Below, piece after piece: positions 17,324-25,674 of a stretch of DNA of 64,000 nt (the first letter of the stretch is position 1; each line of letters opens with the position of its first letter). The DNA is from Bradyrhizobium sp. OK095. Lineage in GTDB: Bacteria; Pseudomonadota; Alphaproteobacteria; Rhizobiales; Xanthobacteraceae. Under the pieces are notes generated by a model. That model did not search any database and had not been told where the DNA came from. It saw only the letters and a list, made by a program, of their open reading frames with translations. The DNA is taken from the NCBI RefSeq assembly GCF_900109945.1, contig NZ_FOBX01000020.1, positions 29,522 through 93,521 of the forward strand. The letters run 5' to 3'. The translations under genes and the position numbers were made by a program.

Positions 17324-17696
17324 TCCACACTCCCGGCCGCATGCGGCCGTCATTATTCACGCTTCGACAAATGATGGTGCGGGTCGGCGGAGCTGTCGAG
17401 ACGCGCGGAAAAATAGCGATGCGAGCACTGCGCGTGTGGCGGAGCGCATGATTAATCTTTCAAGCGGTCGCGCGAATGAAGATGGAATTTTTCTGCACGC
17501 GGATGTGAAGGGCGAGCGGATTCGATCTCAGGACTCACGGCCGGAACCCAAAACCGCGAAAACAACCCCATGCACAGTAGCCGGGGCGTGCGAAAACAAC
17601 GACCTACGAATTATCCGAAATTAGTTTGACACGTCGGGCAAAACAGGAGCATGATGGCATGATGGCGGCGTTCGGAATGGACGAGCCTTTGACCGG
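17324..17696. other. Non-coding region upstream of the ssu operon
   Basis: These 373 bp hold no gene I can support. They separate the ssuA start from the 3' end of the P450 gene, both on the minus strand, so they must contain the ssu promoter. The main structure is a pair of direct repeats at 17556-17566 and 17590-17600. No convincing -35/-10 pair was found on the minus strand. Confidence 0.6.
17556..17600. promoter_or_regulatory. Two 11-bp direct repeats upstream of ssuA
   Basis: GCGAAAACAAC occurs at 17556-17566 and again at 17590-17600, 34 bp apart (about three helix turns), on the same face of the DNA. They lie about 235 bp upstream of ssuA and could be tandem regulator sites for sulfur control. 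The binding protein is unknown. Confidence 0.35.
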
Positions 17697-18866
17697 CTAA
17701 TGCAACCATTTCACCGGCAGATTCTGCAAGCCCCTGAACGCCCAGCCGCCGATCCGCACCGGCTCGTCATCGGCGATCTCGATCCGCCTGGCACGCGTAA
17801 ACAATGTTGGCAGCGCGACGTCGGCGATCATGGCGCGCGAGGCCCAGGCGCCGGCGCAGAAATGCGGGCCGGCGCCGAAGGCAACGCTCTTGGCCGTATC
17901 ACGCCGCACGTCGAATTCATCGGCGCGCTCGAAATGTTTCTCGTCGCGGTTGGCGGAGCCGAACATCAGGAACACGCGCTCGTCGGTTTCGAAGGCGACG
18001 TCGCGGATGCTCCACGGTTTTGCTATGCGCCGCGGCGACATGCCGATCGGCGAGATCCAGCGGGCGTATTCCTCGAACGCCTCAAGCCAGGTTACCTCGC
18101 CCTTGCGCACGAGATCGAGCTGCTCGGGATGGCTCAGCAGTGCCCACACGGTGCCGGCGATCGCCTTGCGCGGCTCGTTCTGGCCGCCTGAAATCGCAAG
18201 TTTTACATTTGCGCGCACGCTCTCCATCGGCATGCCGGAGGCGAGGAGCACGCCGAGGATGCTTTGATCAGGGGTCTTGCGCATGACCGGCAGGATGTCG
18301 TCGATCGCGGCATCGATGCCTGACGTCGCGGCGTGGCAGCGCGCTTCGACCGCGGGATCGCCGGCGTAATTGGCGATGCCTTCGATCATGCCCTGCGACC
18401 ACGCATCCATGTCGCCAAAGCCGATATTGGTGAGGCCGGTGATCGACTTCAGGCATTCGCCGGAAAACGGCAACGCAAAGTCGCGCATGAAATCGATCCG
18501 GCTTCCGGGTTCGATCCCGTCGATGATGCGGTCGGCATGGGCCTGGAACAGCGCGGTCCAGTGCGCCTTCACCGTCTTCGGCGACACCGTCGGAAACATC
18601 GCGCGCCGCTCGACCTGATGCGCCTCGCCGTCCTTGCGCATCATGTTATGGCCCATCAGCCGGTTCATCAGGCCGGCGGGCTGGTGCGAGGAGAACACGT
18701 CGATCTGCTTTTCGGAGATCGAGATGTCGTCGCGGCAGCTGAGAAGCGTCGAGCCGAGCTGCGGCACGAAGGCGATCGGCGCCTCCTTCCGGAGCTTCGC
18801 AAGCATCGGATAGGGATCGGCCCAGAACGCAGCAAGGTCGATGTCGATACGCGGCGCGGTGCTCAA
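17697..18866 (-). CDS. Cytochrome P450 with non-canonical I-helix
   Basis: This soluble bacterial P450 has about 389 residues from the preferred start. Counting from the longer start at 18911 it shows the K-helix ExxR (Glu281, Arg284) and the haem loop FGAGPHFCAG with Cys352 as thiolate ligand. In the I-helix the usual Gly-Gly-x-Asp-Thr is SGGQNEP (241-247), so the acid-alcohol pair is Asn-Glu. I prefer TTG at 18866, which has a GGGGAG ribosome site six bases upstream and gives MSTAPRIDID. The ATG at 18911 sits one base after a 17-bp hairpin with no free ribosome site. It lies downstream of a PQQ dehydrogenase on the same strand, and a redox partner gene is absent. Substrate unknown. Confidence 0.85.
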   Translation of the reverse strand: MSTAPRIDIDLAAFWADPYPMLAKLRKEAPIAFVPQLGSTLLSCRDDISISEKQIDVFSSHQPAGLMNRLMGHNMMRKDGEAHQVERRAMFPTVSPKTVKAHWTALFQAHADRIIDGIEPGSRIDFMRDFALPFSGECLKSITGLTNIGFGDMDAWSQGMIEGIANYAGDPAVEARCHAATSGIDAAIDDILPVMRKTPDQSILGVLLASGMPMESVRANVKLAISGGQNEPRKAIAGTVWALLSHPEQLDLVRKGEVTWLEAFEEYARWISPIGMSPRRIAKPWSIRDVAFETDERVFLMFGSANRDEKHFERADEFDVRRDTAKSVAFGAGPHFCAGAWASRAMIADVALPTLFTRARRIEIADDEPVRIGGWAFRGLQNLPVKWLH

Positions 18867-18912
18867 GGCGATCTCCCCGGGTTTCGTTCGGGCGAGACTA
18901 TCGAACTCCATC

Positions 18913-18950
18913 GCCTGCGTCTGTCCCTAGCGATAGGGACAGACGCAGGC
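18913..18950. promoter_or_regulatory. 17-bp perfect hairpin between PQQ dehydrogenase and P450 genes
   Basis: GCCTGCGTCTGTCCCTA (18913-18929) and its exact complement (18934-18950) are separated by only GCGA. The hairpin occupies most of the 66-bp gap before the long P450 reading frame, with no T-run on either side. It could be an mRNA processing or stabilising element between the two genes, a translational block, or a dimeric operator. Confidence 0.7.
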
Positions 18951-18976
18951 GGGGCGTGTGTTCATAAGTCGCCTCG

Positions 18977-21157
18977 TCACCTGCTCTTCGGTCTGATGGC
19001 GTCGACAGTTCCCTGGATGAAGGCCTGGAGCTTCGCGATGTCCCCTTCCTTCAACTTGCCGCTGAAATCAGGCATGCCCTGATCGCGGAATGGACCGTGG
19101 AATACGATAGTCCTGAGATTGGTAATCACCTCAGTGCCGACATAGCCGAGATTGACGATGTTGCCGCCGCGGTCGACGCCGGGCACGCCGTGGCAGGCGA
19201 TGCAAGCCGCCGTGACATAGATGTCCGCGCCTTCCCTTATATCCTTCGGATCGTATTTCACGCCCTGCAGCAGATTTTCGGTCTGATATTTGACGAATGC
19301 CGGCAGCTTCGCCGTGCCGCCAAGAGCGTATGTATAGATCGTTCCCGGGTTCTGGTATTCGGTCGCGCGATGGGCAAGGCCGTAAGAGCCGCCCCAGCCG
19401 ACCGCAATCGAGATGTATTGCTTGTCATCGACCATGTAGGTGGCGGCAGCCGCCACCGCGCCGGTCCCGGTTGCGATTTCCCACAGCTTGGCTCCTGTTG
19501 CTGCGTCATAAGCGACGAAGCGGCCATCCGCCGTCCCCTGGAAAACCAGATTGCCCGCGGTGGTCAGCGTACCGCCGTTCCACGGTGACACGTGCTCGAC
19601 GCGCCAGACTTCTTTTTGATGCACCGGATCCCAAGCAAGCAGACGTCCGAATGGGGTCGACTTCGGAGACGGATTGAAAGAGAAGCCGAGATTGGCGCCC
19701 AATATGCCGCCGATCTTGCCCGGCGCAGCGACATTCTGCTTGAATGATTTTTCCGGCGTCAAATTGACCGGTAAGTGCTGCGCCGGAATGTAGACGAGGC
19801 CGGTCAGGGGATTGAACGACATCGGCTGCCAGTTGTGAGCTCCGTCTGGTCCGGGAATGGATTCGTAGGGCTCTTCGCCGCGTGCAGCCGGCAGCTCGAT
19901 AGGCCGTCCGTTGGCGTCGTATCCGGTCGCCCAATTCACATCGACAAAGTTCTTCGCCGAGATGAACTTGCCGTTGGTGCGATCGATGACGAAGAAGAAG
20001 CCGTTTTTCGGCGCGTGCAGGATCACCTTGCGCGGCACACCGTCGATCTCAATGTCGGCCAGGATCATCGGCTGGGTCGACGTGTAGTCCCAATTGTCGC
20101 CGGGCGTCTCCTGATAGTGCCAGATATACTGGCCTGTGTCGGCGTTGAGCGCGACGATGGAGGCGAGATAAAGATTGTCGCCGCCCGACGGACTGCGAAG
20201 CTTGCGATTCCAGGGGCCGCCGTTTCCGGTGCCGACATAGACCATGTTGAGGTCGGGATCGAATGTGATCGTGTCCCACGGCGTGCCACCGCCGCCGTTG
20301 ATCCAATATTTGCCTGAGGGATCCCAGGTCTTCGCCGCGGCTGCCATCGAAGCGTCCTCGAATGGCTTCGATGGATCGCCGGGCACAGTGAACCAGCGCC
20401 AGAGTTGATTGCCCGTCTCGCTGTCGTAGGCCGTGATATAACCGCGCGCACCGTATTCGGCCCCGCTCTGGCCGATCACGACCTTGCCCTTGAAGACACG
20501 AGGCGCGCCGGTGATCGTGTAGGAATGCTGGTGATCGATCAGCGTGTCCTTTTCCCAGACCTTGGCTCCGGTCGCGGCATCGAGCGCAATCAAGCGTCCA
20601 TCATAGGCGGCGACGAAGACCTTGCCGTTGTAAAGGGCGAGACCGCGGCTGACAGCATCGCAGCACCCGCGATAGCCCTTTGACCGGTCAACACCGGGAT
20701 CGAACGACCAGATTTTTGTCCCGGTCCGCGCGTCAATGGCATGGACCACGCTCCAGGGGGCCGACTGATACATGATGCCGTCGACGACGAGGGGGGTTGC
20801 CTCGATCCCGCGCGATGATTCAAGATTGTAACTCCAGACCAGCCCAAGAGTCCCGACGTTGTCGGCGTTGATCTGATTGAGCTTGCTGAACCGCGTTTCG
20901 GCGTAGTCGAGGCCGACGGTCGGCCAATCCCAGGATGTCGTCGTATTTGCTTTGATGAACTCGCTGTCGACTCTCGCGATATTCGCCTTGATGCCGTCCG
21001 GCTTCGCGTCGGTCCCGGTCTGCGCCCATGCACTGGAAGGGAGAGAAAGCCCCAGGAGGGCAAGAGCGACGCTGATCTTACGGATGGCAATCTGAATCCT
21101 GGACCGATCGCCCGATCTTTTTTCAGGCCATTGGCACTCTGCGCTGGATCGTCCCAT
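18977..21157 (-). CDS. PQQ-dependent quinohaemoprotein alcohol dehydrogenase
   Basis: This 726-residue periplasmic enzyme should oxidise alcohols with pyrroloquinoline quinone and pass electrons to an internal haem c. It has a signal peptide (ISVALALLGLSLPSSAWAQ, about residues 28-46), the eight-bladed propeller with repeated W motifs, and the vicinal disulfide Cys165-Cys166 in GYRGCCDAVS. The catalytic Asp is in GDNWDYTST. The residue two after it is Thr rather than Asp, which suggests a calcium-type rather than lanthanide-type site. The C-terminal cytochrome c domain has CIACH and a probable Met ligand in GMPDFSG. The basic N-terminal 20 residues may be over-extended. It precedes the P450 on the same strand. 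Confidence 0.9.
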   Translation of the reverse strand: MGRSSAECQWPEKRSGDRSRIQIAIRKISVALALLGLSLPSSAWAQTGTDAKPDGIKANIARVDSEFIKANTTTSWDWPTVGLDYAETRFSKLNQINADNVGTLGLVWSYNLESSRGIEATPLVVDGIMYQSAPWSVVHAIDARTGTKIWSFDPGVDRSKGYRGCCDAVSRGLALYNGKVFVAAYDGRLIALDAATGAKVWEKDTLIDHQHSYTITGAPRVFKGKVVIGQSGAEYGARGYITAYDSETGNQLWRWFTVPGDPSKPFEDASMAAAAKTWDPSGKYWINGGGGTPWDTITFDPDLNMVYVGTGNGGPWNRKLRSPSGGDNLYLASIVALNADTGQYIWHYQETPGDNWDYTSTQPMILADIEIDGVPRKVILHAPKNGFFFVIDRTNGKFISAKNFVDVNWATGYDANGRPIELPAARGEEPYESIPGPDGAHNWQPMSFNPLTGLVYIPAQHLPVNLTPEKSFKQNVAAPGKIGGILGANLGFSFNPSPKSTPFGRLLAWDPVHQKEVWRVEHVSPWNGGTLTTAGNLVFQGTADGRFVAYDAATGAKLWEIATGTGAVAAAATYMVDDKQYISIAVGWGGSYGLAHRATEYQNPGTIYTYALGGTAKLPAFVKYQTENLLQGVKYDPKDIREGADIYVTAACIACHGVPGVDRGGNIVNLGYVGTEVITNLRTIVFHGPFRDQGMPDFSGKLKEGDIAKLQAFIQGTVDAIRPKSR

Positions 21158-21400
21158 GACTCACCTTCCTCCGCGCACGTCGAGATCACGATGCGTGCGC
21201 ATGCTTCAGTCGATATGAAGCGTCGAACCTCCCTCGACGGTGCTACTGAAGTATTTCAATCCTGACCTGCCCGATTGCAGCTGTAAGCAAGCGTCCCGCG
21301 CCAAACACAAGGGCGCGTCACATCACCAAGCGCAGCAAATTGCGGGGCGGCTTGATGTGTCTCCTTCTCCTCGGTTGCGGACCGAGGACGGAGGACCGAG

Positions 21401-22261
21401 TTACTGGACCTCGGCGATCTTCGGCCCAGATGACGGCATCTGCGCGTTAGCTGCCAAGGGCCGCTTCGACGGCGATGCCGGGTCCGGCAATCGGAAGGCG
21501 GCGTCTGGCGGCGTGCCCTGGGATGGACGACGGGCAGCATTTGCCGGAAGCACGATCACTTTCGCTCCGATCTTCACCCGCTCATAGAGGTCGGTCACGT
21601 CCTCATTGGTCAGCCGGATACAGCCGGACGAAACCCGCTTCCCGATCGTATCAGGGTTGTTGGTGCCGTGAATGCGATATTCGGTCTCGCCGAGATACAT
21701 CGCCCGGGCGCCGAGCGGGTTGCCGGGACCGCCTGCCATGAACCGCGGCAGATAAGGCTGACGCCCAACCATCTCCGCAGGCGGATGCCAATCCGGCCAT
21801 TCTGCTTTCCGAGCCACGGTCTGTTCGCCCGACCACGTGAAACCTTCGCGGCCGACACCGATGCCGTAACGCATCGCCTGCCTGTCGTTCAGAACGAAAT
21901 AAAGGAATGTGTTTCCGGTATCGATGATCACGGTGCCCGGCGCCTGGCGGCTGGCGTAGTCAATGACCTGCCGAACAAATGCTCCGGGACCGTCAGCGGC
22001 CTTTGGTGGTTCGACCAGAGGCGCCGGGGCCGGAATCGGAGCCGGAGCCGGCGCTGCTGCATGAACTGGAGTTGCAACGTAAACCGGTGTTGACGATGCC
22101 TGGGCTTCGTGCACGGAGGGTTTTCGTACCGGTTGCACGCTCGCCGGGCGAGACAGCAAACCGTACCCCACGACGGCGACGGCCACGGCGCCAATTGCGA
22201 CTCTCGCGGCCATCGGCACTGCGAGCGTCTCTGCCTTTCGACGTTTGGCCCGCTTACTCAT
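21401..22261 (-). CDS. L,D-transpeptidase (YkuD domain), membrane-anchored
   Basis: This 286-residue enzyme probably cross-links peptidoglycan (3-3 links) or attaches proteins to it in the periplasm. It has a basic N-terminus, one membrane helix (AARVAIGAVAVAVVGYGLL, about 18-36) and a Pro/Ala-rich linker (60-90) that could span into the wall. The YkuD domain (about 108-255) carries the catalytic motif with His198 (IHGTNNP) and Cys214 (SSGCIRL). I placed the start at MSKRAK (22261) because it has a GGGGAAAG ribosome site. An upstream in-frame start adds 15 residues. The C-terminal 35 residues are a Pro/Ser-rich tail. It stands alone. Confidence 0.9.
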   Translation of the reverse strand: MSKRAKRRKAETLAVPMAARVAIGAVAVAVVGYGLLSRPASVQPVRKPSVHEAQASSTPVYVATPVHAAAPAPAPIPAPAPLVEPPKAADGPGAFVRQVIDYASRQAPGTVIIDTGNTFLYFVLNDRQAMRYGIGVGREGFTWSGEQTVARKAEWPDWHPPAEMVGRQPYLPRFMAGGPGNPLGARAMYLGETEYRIHGTNNPDTIGKRVSSGCIRLTNEDVTDLYERVKIGAKVIVLPANAARRPSQGTPPDAAFRLPDPASPSKRPLAANAQMPSSGPKIAEVQ

Positions 22262-22602
22262 ATCTTTCCCCAGGTCACCATGCCCAAGAGAGGTATCCAG
22301 CAACATTTAAGAAACTTCGAAGCGATCTCGCCCAGATGGGAACTGGTGGGGATGGTTAACGCCGAACTCTTGTTCGGCGGCATGAAAATCGGGCGCATTG
22401 CTTGATATGTGCGGGTAGCAACCCGGACGACGCGCTTCTCATCGCGGAACGAGCGAGGTCTGAATCGCCCCGGCGGAGCGGGCACGCTCCGACCTTTCGT
22501 TAACGGCGGCTTCGGGTCACAAGCTCAAGTGAAGATCGGCCGCGGCCCTAGTTCGGTCCACCCCTGAAAAGCAGATGATGGTTAGAGGGTCGGCTAAGCC
22601 AG
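22262..22602. other. Non-coding region upstream of the L,D-transpeptidase gene
   Basis: These 341 bp lie between two minus-strand genes. A short plus-strand frame beginning MPKRGIQQHLRNF near 22280 is open for about 41 codons but has no ribosome site or recognisable product, so it is not called. The base composition from here to about 23330 is less GC-rich than the surroundings. Confidence 0.5.
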
Positions 22603-23118
22603 CTATGGGCCAGTTGGTGTCATGGTATCCGGAGGTGCAGGTGATCGAGTCAGAGACCGACGCTTTCCGATGTTCTCGTCGAGCAGCAGAGCGAAACCAT
22701 AACCGAATCCAGCCAAAGCCGCGTACATCGAACCCGTCAAAAGGAGCGTTATCCAGCCCCGAAGGTCGTGAGGACTACTCAGCGGCAACTGAATCGCCTC
22801 CGCGCATGAGTCTGTCCGTACTGCGAATTGCGCGCTCGAAAGTTTCGATGCCTCAGTGCCGGCTGGACCCAATCGATAAGGGTCTACCCTGCAATGCACC
22901 TCACCTCCAGAGCTTGGTCGATCATAGTCGAGGGTGGCCAGAATGTATCTGGAGCCCTTTGTTCCGGAAACTACGCGGAAGTTTGAGAAAAACCCAACGA
23001 CATGGGGGCGTTTCTCTATGTTTAGCGTCCGGATACCCGCGTACGGAAGCACCCCAAGAAAGAATATCGCCAGCCACATCGCTAGCGCAGTCAGGGTCGA
23101 AATGCGGATCGTCTTCAT
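22603..23118 (-). CDS. Hypothetical two-helix membrane protein
   Basis: The 171-residue product has an N-terminal membrane helix (LTALAMWLAIFFLGVLPYAGI, about 8-28) and a soluble, probably periplasmic domain of about 85 residues with two Cys (VHCRVDP and TDSCAEA). A second helix (WITLLLTGSMYAALAGFGYGFALLL, about 121-145) and a basic tail follow. The layout, two helices around an extracytoplasmic beta-rich stretch (RYILATLDYDRPSSGG), resembles DUF3592-type proteins, but I cannot confirm a family. Its codon use is less GC-biased than that of neighbouring genes, which may point to later acquisition. Confidence 0.6.
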   Translation of the reverse strand: MKTIRISTLTALAMWLAIFFLGVLPYAGIRTLNIEKRPHVVGFFSNFRVVSGTKGSRYILATLDYDRPSSGGEVHCRVDPYRLGPAGTEASKLSSAQFAVRTDSCAEAIQLPLSSPHDLRGWITLLLTGSMYAALAGFGYGFALLLDENIGKRRSLTRSPAPPDTMTPTGP

Positions 23119-23336
23119 TGCGGCACCTTGGTAGTCGTGCCGCGTTTCCTCTACCTTAATTAGATACGAAGAAATTGCCGGTAGGGGTCACAAGCTGACT
23201 CTCGTCAGCCCTCGACATTGAAGCTCAAGCCAGCATGATCGACAAGCCGATTGATCCTCAAGGCGACGGTCCCGGAGGGCGGACCGCCTGTCCGCTTTGC
23301 TCTCGGAAGCAGGTAACGCGAACTTAGAGTCCCCCC

Positions 23337-24125
23337 TCAGTTCAGGCCGCGCGGTGCTGCCAGCAAGCCCAGCACGATCGAGAACAATTCGTTCTGCGAG
23401 GAGATGCCGAGCCGCTCATAGGCGCGTTTGCGGTAGGTCAGCGTCGAATGCAGGCTGATGCCGAGCGCTTGCGAGATTGCCTCGGAGCTGAAGCCGAGCA
23501 AGATGTGTCGGCACACCTCCTGCTCGCGCGGCGTCAGCACGGAGAGTGGCGCGCGTGTCGCAAACAGCATGGCGAGGGACTGGTCGGGCGTCGCGGTAGC
23601 CACCTGCTGGAAATGACGCGCGACGCTGGCGCCGATCGCAGGCGCGATCGCCTGCAAGCGCGCACGCTCGGCATCACCGAAGCGGCCCTGGGACGTGACG
23701 CGATAGAAATTGACATAGAAGCAGGTGTCATCCACCCAGATCGCGGTGGCGCATTTGTCGACGATGTCGGAGTCGTTGAAGAATATCTTCCGGTAGCGCG
23801 CGCCATACATGCGCGGCGCAAAGGACGGCAGCGCGATCGGCGCGCTGTCTTCACCCTCGAACAGCGCATCGCGGTTGGGATCGGATTCGTGGAACTGCCC
23901 GGCATAGGCCGCGCCGAGATCGCCGCCGGTCGGGATGTTGCCGGCATCGAGCAGGCACTGAGTGGCACCAGCGCGCGTCAGCGCAAACACCATGCAATGG
24001 CCGACGCCGGCCTGCCGGCGCAGCGTGTCGATCAGCACTTTTGGGAAATCCGGGCGGCCGATCGCGAGCACCGCGGGCGTGATGTCGGCAGCCGCTGGAG
24101 TTGAGGCCATCGCGTGGGGCCGCAT
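23337..24125 (-). CDS. LuxR-family transcriptional regulator (orphan)
   Basis: The 262-residue protein ends in a clear LuxR/GerE helix-turn-helix (LTPREQEVCRHILLGFSSEA, then ISQALGISLHSTLTYRKRAYERLGI, about residues 195-245). The N-terminal 180 residues form an alpha/beta domain I do not recognise; it shows no obvious acyl-homoserine lactone-binding signature. Start at 24125 is chosen for its GGAGGAT ribosome site, and an upstream in-frame start would add 15 residues. There is no neighbouring LuxI synthase or sensor kinase. The gene is isolated by repeats on its upstream side, so its targets are unknown. Confidence 0.82.
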   Translation of the reverse strand: MRPHAMASTPAAADITPAVLAIGRPDFPKVLIDTLRRQAGVGHCMVFALTRAGATQCLLDAGNIPTGGDLGAAYAGQFHESDPNRDALFEGEDSAPIALPSFAPRMYGARYRKIFFNDSDIVDKCATAIWVDDTCFYVNFYRVTSQGRFGDAERARLQAIAPAIGASVARHFQQVATATPDQSLAMLFATRAPLSVLTPREQEVCRHILLGFSSEAISQALGISLHSTLTYRKRAYERLGISSQNELFSIVLGLLAAPRGLN

Positions 24126-24233
24126 GGGTATCCTCCGCCCAGATGTTATTTTGCGAGAGGATAGCAGCAAGGACAGCGCGCAGGAAGCAGGCCCCTACCT
24201 CGCAGCGCAGGACAATCGCGTATGGGAGCGATT

Positions 24234-24377
24234 CCCCTGTGGCCATCCTTCGAGACGCCCGCCGTTGGCGGGCCCTCAGGATGAGGACCGAGTGTGTGGC
24301 CGTCGTTTTAACGAGCACCGACGCCGCTTAGCCTCATCCTGAGGAGACCGCGAAGCGGTCGTCTCGAAGGGCGAGGC
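24234..24377. repeat. Composite CCTTCGAGACG/CTCATCCTGAGG dispersed repeat pair
   Basis: Two copies of the element seen at 544-586 face each other: CATCCTTCGAGACG...CAGGATGAGG at 24244-24286 and the inverted form CCTCATCCTGAGG...CGTCTCGAAGG at about 24332-24370. Together they form a large inverted repeat between the LuxR and LLM genes. Confidence 0.8.
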
Positions 24378-24415
24378 GCGCGCTCAGGTCGCGCAAAATG
24401 CGATATGCGATTGCT

Positions 24416-25618
24416 CTACCCCGCCGCCTTCGCCGGCGCGACGTTGACCGCGAGCTTGCCGTAGCGGTCGGAGAAAGCTTGCGTGTCGATCTCCTCCAGC
24501 TTGATCTCGCCGCTCATCACGCCCTGCTTCCACGCCGCCTGCGCCGGATCGTTCTGGAACTCCGGCATCACCTCGCGGCCGAACAGCTCCAGCGATTCGC
24601 AGATGTGCTCGTGGCTGTTCTTGCCGGCTTGATTCAGCAGGATGACCTGGTCGATATGCGACGACTGGAAGCGCTTCAGCTTCTTGCGGATCGTCTCGGG
24701 CGAGCCGATCAGGCCGCCGCGCAAGGCCGCCTCCTGCGCTTCCGGATTGTCGCGCTTCCACTTGTTGTACTCGTCCCACATGTTGACGGTGTAGGGCGCA
24801 GGCCGCTGGCGGTTCTGCGAGGCGCCGTAGAAGCGCAGCGCGAACTGGAAGAAGGTGGCGCCGTCGGCACGCGCGCGGGCCTCTTCATCGGTCTTGGCGC
24901 AAATGAAGAACGACACCAGCGCCATGTTCGGGTTGATCTCGTAGTCGGCAAGCTTGTTCAGCCGCTTGGTCATCGCGTTGTAATAGGCGTGCACCCAGGC
25001 ATGCGCCGCATCCGCACTGACGAACTGGAAGCCGAGCGCGCCAAAGCCGTGACGGCCGGCGCGTTCGATGGTCGGCAGTTGCGAGCAGGCCATCCACAGC
25101 GGCGGATGCGGCTTCTGCACCGGCTTCGGCACGACATTGCGCAAGGGGATGTCGAAATACTTGCCGTGGTGCTCGCTGCCGGCGTCCTTGAACATCGGGA
25201 AGATCGCGGCGACGGCCTCCTCGAACACGTCCTTCTTGGTCTCCATGTCGCGGCCGAACGGCGTCAGCTCGGTGATCGAGGCGCTCTCGCCCATGCCGAA
25301 TTCGCAGCGGCCGTTGGACAGCAGGTCGAGCACCGCGACGCGCTCGGCAACGCGGGCCGGATGATTGGTGGTGAGCTGGAGGATGCCGTGGCCGAGCCGG
25401 ATGTTTTTGGTGCGCTGGCTGGCCGCCGCGAGGAAGGATTCCGGCGAGGGCGAGTGCGAATATTCTTCGAGGAAGTGATGCTCGACGACCCAGGCGTGGT
25501 CGTAATTGAGCTTGTCGGCGAGCTCCAGCTGCGAGAGCGCATTCTGGTAGAGGTTGAGCTCGTCGCCGGCCACCCAGGGCCGCGGCAGTTGCAGCTCGTA
25601 AAAGATGCCGAACTTCAT
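24416..25618 (-). CDS. LLM class flavin-dependent oxidoreductase
   Basis: The 400-residue protein belongs to the luciferase-like monooxygenases, TIM-barrel enzymes that use reduced flavin. Visible features are the N-terminal MKFGIFYELQLPRPW, the His pair in HAWVVEHHFLEEYSHSPSPE, RLGHGILQLTTNHPARVAERVAVLDLLSNGRCEFGMGE (shown here only as a landmark region at about residues 73-110), and the late LIGSPETIRKKL. The open frame extends far upstream antisense to the acyltransferase; MKFGIF at 25618 with a GGGAG ribosome site is the real start. It follows the acyltransferase by 56 bp on the same strand. Substrate is unknown; it is distinct from ssuD. Confidence 0.85.
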   Translation of the reverse strand: MKFGIFYELQLPRPWVAGDELNLYQNALSQLELADKLNYDHAWVVEHHFLEEYSHSPSPESFLAAASQRTKNIRLGHGILQLTTNHPARVAERVAVLDLLSNGRCEFGMGESASITELTPFGRDMETKKDVFEEAVAAIFPMFKDAGSEHHGKYFDIPLRNVVPKPVQKPHPPLWMACSQLPTIERAGRHGFGALGFQFVSADAAHAWVHAYYNAMTKRLNKLADYEINPNMALVSFFICAKTDEEARARADGATFFQFALRFYGASQNRQRPAPYTVNMWDEYNKWKRDNPEAQEAALRGGLIGSPETIRKKLKRFQSSHIDQVILLNQAGKNSHEHICESLELFGREVMPEFQNDPAQAAWKQGVMSGEIKLEEIDTQAFSDRYGKLAVNVAPAKAAG

Positions 25619-25674
25619 GACGCTTCTCCCGCTTATTTTTGTTGCGGGCATCTTAGTATGTGAGGCGGCGCTGT

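Noticed and set aside
22280..22405. 41-codon plus-strand ORF starting MPKRGIQQHLRNF upstream of the L,D-transpeptidase
   Set aside because: No ribosome site, no signal or membrane segment, and no known family; treated as non-coding.
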